Shown here: positions 5,890 to 12,725 of the stretch, piece by piece
Layout of the letters: each line of letters opens with the position of its first letter
Numbering within the stretch: the first letter of the stretch is position 1
From: an uncultured Bacteroidales bacterium
GTDB taxonomy: Bacteria > Bacteroidota > Bacteroidia > Bacteroidales > Paludibacteraceae
Assembly (NCBI GenBank): GCA_946184195.1
Contig: CAMHEP010000024.1
Coordinates: forward strand, 1 to 15,340
Length of the DNA stretch: 15,340 nucleotides
Direction of reading: 5' to 3'
Program-made: the position numbers and the translations under genes
Notes under the pieces: model-generated
Seen by the model: only the letters and a program-made list of their open reading frames with translations
Databases searched by the model: none
Told to the model about the DNA's origin: nothing

Positions 5890-8622
5890 TTATTGTATCA
5901 TTATCTTCATACTCTTGGTGTTCTTGCCGGCCTCTACCTTGAGGATATAGAGTCCGTTCTCATCGGGCAGTGCCATCATTCCGCCTCCGGCACGTATCTC
6001 TTTGCTCATCACAGTCGAACCACTGGTATTTATCCAACTTGCCGTGGCGTCTTGTGCTGTCATGACAAGGATATTCTTGTGGTCAATGCGGTTAAAGGTA
6101 ATGCCGCCCACACCGTTAATGAGGCTATCTGCGTTAAATGCTGCTTCCACTGCTTGCTCATTAAAGCCGATAGGGCAGGATGTGAGTGTATTCTGTTTGG
6201 TAGTGCCGTCTGCTTTTTTCTCTGTGTAGAGAATATCTACATAGTATACGTTGTTCTCTATATCTTCTTTTGCCAATCGGTCTTTCAGCAGGAACGACTC
6301 ATGCTCGTTCTCAATCAGGGTATATTCACGTGTTTCAGTGGTATCACGTTTGTACCACTTGTAACTATCGAAAGTGATATCACCGATGTTAGCACTCGGA
6401 TCCTTTTCCTTGATGAGTGCTTTCATCTCCTCCGGCGTCCATACGGCTATCGTGTTCTCCCAGAGCCTTGCCAGTACGTTCTGTGCTGCATAACTGATAC
6501 TGAACGGAATCTCTTTCTCAATGTGGTCACACTTGGTGTCCATGGAGATATTGATACTATATTGTGAACCATCTTTCACTCCGCTCGGAATCATAACATG
6601 AAAATACGTACTTCCATCGGCATCTTTTTTCATAATGGGTTTAGCGGAGAAACCATCTGCTTGGGCTTTTGCATCGTATTCAACATCAATAGCTGAGCCT
6701 TCCAAATCACGGTTAGCAACATAGTAGATGCGGAATGCATCGTTGTTCGAACAAATGTTATCAGTGATAGGTTGGGGTTCAACTGTGAGATATTCCAATT
6801 CCACTTCCATCGGGAAACTGTCCTTCAGGTTTCGGTTACCGCACTTTGTGAACGCATTGCGCTCAATCAGTACATAACCATGATATAGATTATCTCTTGC
6901 ATAAGTATGGTTTACTTCTTCTACATTGTTGATAATCGTTCCGTCTGGTAGGGTAATGGGAGTCCCCTTTTTGCCGGATACAATAGGAGTTCCATCTCCG
7001 AAATTCCATGTGATAGCTTCATATTCGTAGTTCGGCTTGCACTCAAAATGAATGGTGTTGCTACCTCCTGCGCTACGGCATATCTGAGTGGCTACATCTT
7101 GTTTGAGCGTATCACCGTTGATGGTGATGAGCTGGCTGAGGTCTATCGTATTACCGCCTGCTGGATAACCATAACTCTCTTTCTCTCCGAAACCGTATAC
7201 ATGTGCGATGAATCCGCTATCAGATGTCATGGTGTGCGTACCGCCAATAATTTTTTTGCGGGCAAACTGATACTCGCTATTACCTATCATTGGTTGGAAG
7301 TCACCACTAATATTTTCACCATCTAATTTAATGGAGTTTACATTATCGCTGCTGGTGATAATATTGATAAAGTGATCTTTAACTTGAGTCGTTTCAAAAG
7401 TGCCAAAGGTTAGGGTCTTAATCTTTTGCTCAATGGGGTTTATCCATATCTGTGACGGATCACCGTTACAATATTTTTCATTGATGGATTTGTCTTTTGC
7501 GTGGTCGTATTGATTACTTGTTAGAAATAGGTGTACTGCGCAGGGACAACTCGTCTCAATAAAGCAGTTTGTGCTCTCAATACGTTTGATATTGGGACGG
7601 TCTGGATCGGTCTGCCATAGGCTCTTGCTATCGTTCACACCGAACTCAAACTCGTAAAAATGCTTTTGGTCATCGCTATCGCCCTCCTCGAAACTAAATA
7701 TATGAGCAGTATCACCATTGATGATAACTGCCGTTGAGTCTTCTAATGCCATGATACGTACTTTATCCAATCGCTCCCAAACACCACTTGCTCCGTCTAT
7801 GGTAGTCAGCGACGATGTTACAGCAAACTGCGTACCCCAATATTCTACAGGCATCGCTTGAGAATAAATATGGTCACGGTCACGAATCTGATAGGGAATA
7901 TTGGTATGGGGATTACCATTGAATACGGCTATTTTCTTTCCGTCACGGGCTTTTACCCAGCTACCGCTGAAATCCTTTTTATCTCCGCCACCTTCTCCTG
8001 TCCATACGTAAAATACTTGTCCTTTCATCATGACAGGAGTAGTGAGTGTATCGGTATAACTACCTCCTTCGCCATTGTTGGTCTTAACGGTCGTTAGATA
8101 ATCTACAACGACGTTATCTTCTGCGGCAATAATGGCAAAATGAGTACCCTGCTGCGTATCTCCACCATGGGCTGATGGGGTATAGCATTGGATGTAATGC
8201 TCACTTCTAAGTGCTGCAGTCGGCATAATAGCAGCTACATCAAATGATTTATCGCGGTAGTTACCTGCAATCACGGAAATAGTAGCGTCCGACCATATAT
8301 GAAGTGCCTTATTGGTTACTATCTCATCATCGTTATCTGCCACGTAGCAGGATGACCACTCGTTAGAATTGAGAGATATCGTTTTTATTTCATTTGCACC
8401 TAAAGAAATAGTATCATTTGTATAGCCGGTATACGTGTTTTCAATGTGTACATTAGCCGGTTGTTTAGCCGAAAATTTAAGTATTAATTCCGTGGGTTTA
8501 TTGTCACATGCTCGCATAAAAGTCACCCAGAAATCTTTACCTTCTGTGGATTGTGCCTTCATAGTTTGAGGCATTAGCAGCGCTCCGAGGAGCACAATGC
8601 CGAGTAATAATTGTTTCTTCAT
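5890..8622 (-). CDS. IgGFc-binding/PKD-domain surface protein with T9SS sorting domain, paralogue 1
   Basis: This is a 910-aa exported protein. A signal peptide (1-23, MKKQLLLGIVLLGALLMPQT then MKA) precedes the mature start QSTEGKDFWVTFM, typical of the IgGFc_binding family. The family region covers about 25-430, with AAIMPTAALRSEHY, GKKIAVFNGNPHTNIP and QAMPVEYWGTQFAVTSS. A PKD domain near 530-590 contains WNFGDG and a later NHTYARD. An Ig-like region with YKWYKRD follows. The last 65 residues fit the type A T9SS C-terminal sorting domain: SWINTSGSTVMSKEI, then ENGLYILKVEAG, then the terminal KIMIQ. The protein is therefore expected to cross the outer membrane by the T9SS and be attached to the cell surface or released. 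It is the first gene after a terminator and promoter-like pair. The ATG is preceded by an A-rich leader without a clear ribosome binding site. The ligand is unknown. Confidence 0.92.
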   Translation of the reverse strand: MKKQLLLGIVLLGALLMPQTMKAQSTEGKDFWVTFMRACDNKPTELILKFSAKQPANVHIENTYTGYTNDTISLGANEIKTISLNSNEWSSCYVADNDDEIVTNKALHIWSDATISVIAGNYRDKSFDVAAIMPTAALRSEHYIQCYTPSAHGGDTQQGTHFAIIAAEDNVVVDYLTTVKTNNGEGGSYTDTLTTPVMMKGQVFYVWTGEGGGDKKDFSGSWVKARDGKKIAVFNGNPHTNIPYQIRDRDHIYSQAMPVEYWGTQFAVTSSLTTIDGASGVWERLDKVRIMALEDSTAVIINGDTAHIFSFEEGDSDDQKHFYEFEFGVNDSKSLWQTDPDRPNIKRIESTNCFIETSCPCAVHLFLTSNQYDHAKDKSINEKYCNGDPSQIWINPIEQKIKTLTFGTFETTQVKDHFINIITSSDNVNSIKLDGENISGDFQPMIGNSEYQFARKKIIGGTHTMTSDSGFIAHVYGFGEKESYGYPAGGNTIDLSQLITINGDTLKQDVATQICRSAGGSNTIHFECKPNYEYEAITWNFGDGTPIVSGKKGTPITLPDGTIINNVEEVNHTYARDNLYHGYVLIERNAFTKCGNRNLKDSFPMEVELEYLTVEPQPITDNICSNNDAFRIYYVANRDLEGSAIDVEYDAKAQADGFSAKPIMKKDADGSTYFHVMIPSGVKDGSQYSINISMDTKCDHIEKEIPFSISYAAQNVLARLWENTIAVWTPEEMKALIKEKDPSANIGDITFDSYKWYKRDTTETREYTLIENEHESFLLKDRLAKEDIENNVYYVDILYTEKKADGTTKQNTLTSCPIGFNEQAVEAAFNADSLINGVGGITFNRIDHKNILVMTAQDATASWINTSGSTVMSKEIRAGGGMMALPDENGLYILKVEAGKNTKSMKIMIQ

Positions 8623-8695
8623 CTTATTGTTGGTTTAAAATGTTTTGCTTTTACTTCTTCTTTGCAGGCAGCGAATGCCCATATTTTTACGGGTG

Positions 8696-8723
8696 CAAAA
8701 TTACAAAGAAAAACGCCAACAAG
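8696..8723 (-). promoter_or_regulatory. Putative Bacteroidota-type promoter of the surface-protein operon
   Basis: On the minus strand TAATTTTG (8703-8696), followed by C, matches the Bacteroidota -7 consensus TAnnTTTG exactly. A CTTG at 8723-8720 lies 16 nt upstream and could serve as the -33 TTTG element, although the spacing is slightly short and only three of four bases match. Transcription would start near 8690 and give a leader of about 65-70 nt before the ATG at 8622. The promoter overlaps the U-tract and hairpin of the preceding terminator. Confidence 0.5.
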
Positions 8724-8739
8724 TGTACACTTATTGGCG
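8705..8739 (-). terminator. Intrinsic terminator after the endonuclease gene
   Basis: Positions 8714-8739 form a near-perfect 26-nt palindrome: outer arms CGCCAA and TTGGCG and an inner self-complementary AAGTGTACACTT, with one imperfect pair that becomes a U-G wobble in the minus-strand RNA. It is followed directly on that strand by TTTTTCTTT (8713-8705). A stem with a U-tract about 75 nt after the endonuclease stop is a standard rho-independent terminator. The plus-strand flank AATTATG gives no U-run, so the terminator acts on minus-strand transcripts. Confidence 0.85.
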
Positions 8740-8813
8740 AATTATGTGGAATAATTGACAATATAGAGCTCTGCTCTACTTTACCGGCTTATTTCGGCTA
8801 TTTATCTGTCTGT

Positions 8814-10646
8814 TTAGAGGCTTTGTCCCAATATGTTGTATTCTTTTCCGTTCCTGCGTATGACAATCCCCTCGGTGCCGAAATACTTACTGGTCTCAAT
8901 GTCGTCTACACTTTTTATCTCACTGAGACCTGTACCCCCGCCTTGCTGCTCACCGTATGAGTCTCCGTACGACTGCTCCAGTGTCGTGAAATCCACTGTC
9001 TCTCCCTGCTTATTGCCCCATATGTATTCTACCAAATCGGGATAGTCTATAAACGGATTGCGATTACCTTGTATCTTATTCACCTCGATGGCACGCGTCT
9101 TCTCTTTCTCACTCACGGGGTCCATACGATGCCACCCTACCAGTAAATCTCGTAGCCATGGGCGGAACTCTTGCCAACTATCATTGGTCATAGCTATTCC
9201 CGGCTCGCCGCTGCTTAACCATGTCAACGAGTCGCCATAGCACGTTGCGATATAGAAATAAGCACGTGCAAAATCGCCCTTGTATTCATCGGCAGGACAG
9301 AATACACGTTGTAGACCGTATGCCTCACCGCTGCCGGTTACGAAACTACCGTTGTTAAACGAACTGTCGGCTGGTATACCCGGTGCGTGATTTGACTTAC
9401 TGCGGTTGGCGGAGTAGTCGCCGGGAACGAGATGGTATAGATCGCAATAGGCGGGATTTACATCTCCTCCCCACCAACTCTTGGGTAACATATGCTCGAT
9501 ATCAAATTCTGCTACACTCGCTGTCGGACGCTCTGGGTCGAAATAGCGCACATTATTGGAATACATATCCAGCACTTGATTTGTCAATGTGTCACGGTCG
9601 GTGTGGAAGAAGGCATCCCATGTCTTTCTCGTTCCACTACCATAACGATAACGTTTGCCGCAACAGATGATCGTTCCCAAGTGGTTCTTCAGTGTCGAAT
9701 CGGCAGTCCCCTGAGCATACTCATAGTATTTGCCGGGCATTGCACCTATAGCCATACGAGTCGTGTCTAAATTAAATGTGCTTGTCCCTGTACTTTGAGG
9801 CTTTATGGTTAGTTGTATGGGCAACTTGCTTGTTACCATACTGTTGTTGACGCTGCGAGCTGTCAGCATCACTGTGTCTTTATAGGTGATGGCGAACGTC
9901 GGAGCTGCTCCCATGATGATGCTATAGGATACGCTTGCTTCGCCTCCTTCCGATGGTAAAGTGGATGGCGTAACCGTGAACTTCCCACTCGTTTTCATGG
10001 ATAAGGAGATGTTACCGCTTATTTGCTTGCCGACAATGGGAAAGTCCATCACATCTTCCATAGGCTCATCTGCGCTTTCCCATGAGATAGCCCCTAAATC
10101 CAACGTGGCATATTGCACTTGAATAATACCTTTGTTCGGATGAGGATTCGTCGCCTCAAACTCAATCTTCTGTACATACCAGCGGTTATAGGAGGCTGTT
10201 CCAGCTGCTATGGTAATTGAACTTAGATTTTTATTGAGGGTAATGGTATAGGGACGTATCTCTGCGCGATGACCGGCTTCCCAAAGTATGTCTTGCCCGC
10301 ATACGATAATCTTCTTGGTACTTGTTGTGTCGTTTTTATGGGAAAAGGATGCTGCATATATAGTGAGAGTATTGACAGCATATGTGGCGTCTAAAGTTAT
10401 ATTCAGTTCGCCTTTAACGGAGCTGGTTCCTCCTTTTATGCCATACCCTTCTTTGGCACGATATATCTTACTCGCTGACTGAATACCTGATACACAATTG
10501 TTTGTGGCACTCAATACGATACTGTTGAGTTCACTCGTCTCTTGGGTGGCATCCGCATTACCGCTATTAAAAACAATAGTGTACGTCTCTGCCATAAGAC
10601 TGGCAGCAGTCATTGTGGCAATAAGTAATAGAAAGTGCTTTTTCAT
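8814..10646 (-). CDS. Secreted endonuclease I-family nuclease
   Basis: This is a 610-aa exported protein. The signal peptide (1-19) is MKKHFLLLIATMTAASLMA. The C-terminal half (about 310-560) is an endonuclease I (EndA/NucM-type, beta-beta-alpha-metal) domain: IEHMLPKSWW near 383-392 gives the EH pair, CDLYHLVPGD supplies the family's second histidine motif, and NRSKSNHAPG near 412 matches the usual N-x-x-RSN-x-x-x-G. Known members are non-specific extracellular DNases or RNases needing Mg2+ or Ca2+. The first 300 residues are extra: a beta-rich domain (about 20-165) resembling a jelly-roll module and a second beta domain (about 180-300). The last residues, IVIRRNGKEYNILGQSL, resemble the tail of the 703-3504 product and may be a sorting or retention signal. 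The start lies 19 nt after the pssA stop, so cotranscription is likely. A probable role is nucleotide scavenging or degradation of extracellular DNA. Confidence 0.88.
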   Translation of the reverse strand: MKKHFLLLIATMTAASLMAETYTIVFNSGNADATQETSELNSIVLSATNNCVSGIQSASKIYRAKEGYGIKGGTSSVKGELNITLDATYAVNTLTIYAASFSHKNDTTSTKKIIVCGQDILWEAGHRAEIRPYTITLNKNLSSITIAAGTASYNRWYVQKIEFEATNPHPNKGIIQVQYATLDLGAISWESADEPMEDVMDFPIVGKQISGNISLSMKTSGKFTVTPSTLPSEGGEASVSYSIIMGAAPTFAITYKDTVMLTARSVNNSMVTSKLPIQLTIKPQSTGTSTFNLDTTRMAIGAMPGKYYEYAQGTADSTLKNHLGTIICCGKRYRYGSGTRKTWDAFFHTDRDTLTNQVLDMYSNNVRYFDPERPTASVAEFDIEHMLPKSWWGGDVNPAYCDLYHLVPGDYSANRSKSNHAPGIPADSSFNNGSFVTGSGEAYGLQRVFCPADEYKGDFARAYFYIATCYGDSLTWLSSGEPGIAMTNDSWQEFRPWLRDLLVGWHRMDPVSEKEKTRAIEVNKIQGNRNPFIDYPDLVEYIWGNKQGETVDFTTLEQSYGDSYGEQQGGGTGLSEIKSVDDIETSKYFGTEGIVIRRNGKEYNILGQSL

Positions 10647-10665
10647 GGTGTTATTGGATTGAAAA

Positions 10666-11372
10666 CTATTTCTTTGTAGCCATTAGATTGATGCAGTTAA
10701 TCAATATATACCACACGATGCAAACCGCACCGCTAAAGAGGGCAAACTCCCATCGTCCGTACTGCACAGCGCGCATCACGCAAAAGGCGATAATCACTAT
10801 GCAACCGATTAGGAAACAGTATTTTATATAATTGTTCTTCCAACTCAGGTCGTGAAACTTGAGCGAGAAGAACGGTATCTCACTAACGAGTAGATAGCAA
10901 CTCACCAAACTTAGTGCCAGAAGCACCCATGGCATCCCGTCCCATACCAGTATGGCATAGGGCATCGAACATAGACTTGCCCAGAAGATGGCATTAGCAG
11001 GTGTCGCTAAGCCGATAAAACTGCTGGTTTGTCGGGTGTCAAGATTAAACTTCGCTAATCGTAGTGCTGAGAAGGCTGCCATAAGTAGCGCAATGCCACA
11101 CCACCAGCCTATTAGCGGACGTAGATAACACGCCAATATCATGGCGGGCGCTAACCCGAAAGTGATATCGTCTGCCAATGAGTCCATTTCTACCCCCTTC
11201 GGACTCCCAAAGCACGTGCACTCATACCGTCAAAGAAATCGAAGAATGCACCTAATAGTATAAATAGGAACGCGTACGCAAAGGCATTCTGAGTGGCCAT
11301 AAAAGTTGCAATTGCACCGCATAGCAGGTTACAGCAGGTGATTGTATTGGGGATGTGTTGTTTGATTTGCAT
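10666..11372 (-). pseudogene. pssA: Frameshifted CDP-diacylglycerol-serine O-phosphatidyltransferase
   Basis: Two adjacent reading frames make up one phosphatidylserine synthase of about 235 aa. The first (11372-11190, 60 codons) starts MQIKQHIPNTITCCNLLCG and reaches D45-x-x-D48-G49-x-x-A52-R53, the first half of the CDP-alcohol phosphatidyltransferase motif. It then stops at TAG (11192-11190). The second frame supplies the rest: SPKGVEMDSLADD, that is G-x3-D-x3-D, followed by several membrane segments to MATKK. The enzyme normally makes phosphatidylserine from CDP-diacylglycerol and serine in the inner membrane, the precursor of phosphatidylethanolamine. The family has 8 residues between AR and G; here only 17 nt separate them, so 7 nt (or at least 1) are missing. 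Both frames are otherwise intact and well conserved, so the lesion is recent, or a sequencing or assembly error. Neither half could be active alone. Confidence 0.88.
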
Positions 11373-11381
11373 AATTCATAC

Positions 11382-12725
11382 TTATTTTGTTTGTTCTTTA
11401 CCGTATGACTCGTTCAAATTACGGTGAACAAACCATGTAACAAGAGCTGTGGCGATAGAGCAGAAAATGGCAATCCAAAAGAACCATTGATAACCGACTG
11501 CCAATTCAATGCTTCCTGCTACAAAACCGGGAAGCATCATGCTCAGTGCCATAAAGGCGGTGCAGATGGCATAGTGCGAGGTCTTGTATTCACCATCAGA
11601 GAAATACATCATATAGAGCATGTAAGCGGTGAATCCGAAACCGTAACCAAACTGCTCAAATACGATAGCAGAACCTATCAGCCATAGGCTATCCGGCTGA
11701 AAAGCACTTAGCAGTACATAAACGATATTGGGTAAGGTGAGCATCGCTGCCATAGGCCATAGCGAATGTTTGAGACCGCGCTTGGAGATGTATAGACCTC
11801 CTAAGATACCCCCGGCTAATAGTGCTATCACACCAAATGTACCATACAGTACACCTACCGTAGCGGTGTCCAATCCCAATCCGCCGCCGAATATCTGCCC
11901 GTCACGGAACACAACCTCTTTGTTATCCACCAAAAACGGCATTGCCAGTTTGATGAGCAATCCCTCCGGCAAACGATAGAGAAGCATAAATAATATAGCC
12001 AACAGAATACCGGGTTTGGTGAAGAAGGTGCTAAAGGCCTGTTTGATATTCTCTCCACGCACTTTGAAGCTTATGTCTTGGCCTGACTCCACTTCCACTT
12101 TAGGTAAGGTGAAGATATGATAAAGTGTTGCTAGGCACATGATGACGGCTGCACAACCTAAGGTGATTTGCCACGAGACAGGTACATTCTCTGTAATCTG
12201 CTCAACAATACCGGCTATATATACCAAACCACCCTGAACAAAGAGCATGGAGATACGATAAAATGTGGAGCGGATACCGATAAATTTGGACTGACTGCCG
12301 CTATCGTGTGCCAACATATAATATCCGTCTGCAGCTATGTCATGGGTCGCAGAGGCAAAGGCTGTGAAAATAAACAGAACAAGCGTTATCCAAAACGGAC
12401 CAATAGGCGTCGTCTTATTGAGCATATCCTGGGCATCAGGATAGGGGAGAGTCAAGGTCAACAATACGCACAATATTGTGATAAGCAACTGCATGGTGAT
12501 AATCCACCAGCGTTTAGTACGGATAGTGTCAATAAACGGACTCCAAAGACCCTTTAGAAACCACGGGAAATAGAGCAAACTTGTGAAGAATGCCAATTTG
12601 TCATTGGCAACACCCATCTTGGCGAACATCATCACAGAGATGTTGTTCACTATAAAATAGGGTACCCCCTCTGCAAAATAGAGAGAGGGTACCCACCACC
12701 ATGGACTCTTATTGGAAGTTTGCAC
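11382..12725 (-). CDS. AmpG-like MFS transporter
   Basis: This is a 447-aa major facilitator superfamily permease with about 12 hydrophobic segments. The N-terminus SPWWWVPSLYFAEGVPY is typical of the AmpG/SLC33-like branch in Bacteroidota, as are GLWSPFID-x-x-RTKRWW and the ASATHDIAADGYY helix. AmpG in Gram-negative bacteria imports anhydromuropeptides for cell-wall recycling; that substrate is a family-level guess here. The start is GTG (12725-12723): an in-frame TAA lies four codons upstream, and the next Met is near residue 32, inside the first membrane segment, so GTG is nearly forced. AAGGA lies 5 nt upstream. The first 17 nt overlap the end of the ppiD-like gene, suggesting translational coupling. 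The stop is 9 nt before the pssA ATG. Confidence 0.88.
   Translation of the reverse strand: MQTSNKSPWWWVPSLYFAEGVPYFIVNNISVMMFAKMGVANDKLAFFTSLLYFPWFLKGLWSPFIDTIRTKRWWIITMQLLITILCVLLTLTLPYPDAQDMLNKTTPIGPFWITLVLFIFTAFASATHDIAADGYYMLAHDSGSQSKFIGIRSTFYRISMLFVQGGLVYIAGIVEQITENVPVSWQITLGCAAVIMCLATLYHIFTLPKVEVESGQDISFKVRGENIKQAFSTFFTKPGILLAILFMLLYRLPEGLLIKLAMPFLVDNKEVVFRDGQIFGGGLGLDTATVGVLYGTFGVIALLAGGILGGLYISKRGLKHSLWPMAAMLTLPNIVYVLLSAFQPDSLWLIGSAIVFEQFGYGFGFTAYMLYMMYFSDGEYKTSHYAICTAFMALSMMLPGFVAGSIELAVGYQWFFWIAIFCSIATALVTWFVHRNLNESYGKEQTK

Noticed and set aside
5893..6567. Plus-strand 224-codon open frame
   Set aside because: It lies wholly inside the 910-aa surface-protein gene, with scattered Cys and His residues typical of antisense translation and no recognisable domain.
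8761..8800. GAGCTC palindrome and AGCCG direct repeat after the endonuclease stop
   Set aside because: They are too short and unpaired to form a meaningful structure; the nearby 26-nt palindrome explains termination.
8640..8960. Plus-strand 106-codon open frame spanning the intergenic region
   Set aside because: It crosses the minus-strand terminator and the end of the endonuclease gene, with no ribosome binding site or protein family.
10666..11187. Second half of pssA as an independent gene starting at MDSLADD
   Set aside because: It begins in the middle of the catalytic motif and lacks the first membrane segment and the D-x2-D-G-x2-A-R half; it is a fragment of one gene.
11190..11200. Programmed -1 frameshift in pssA at CGA AGG GGG TAG
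   Set aside because: The heptamer A AGG GGG does not fit X XXY YYZ, no stimulatory pseudoknot or internal Shine-Dalgarno was seen, and a frameshift here would still leave the motif two residues short. A deletion explains the data better.
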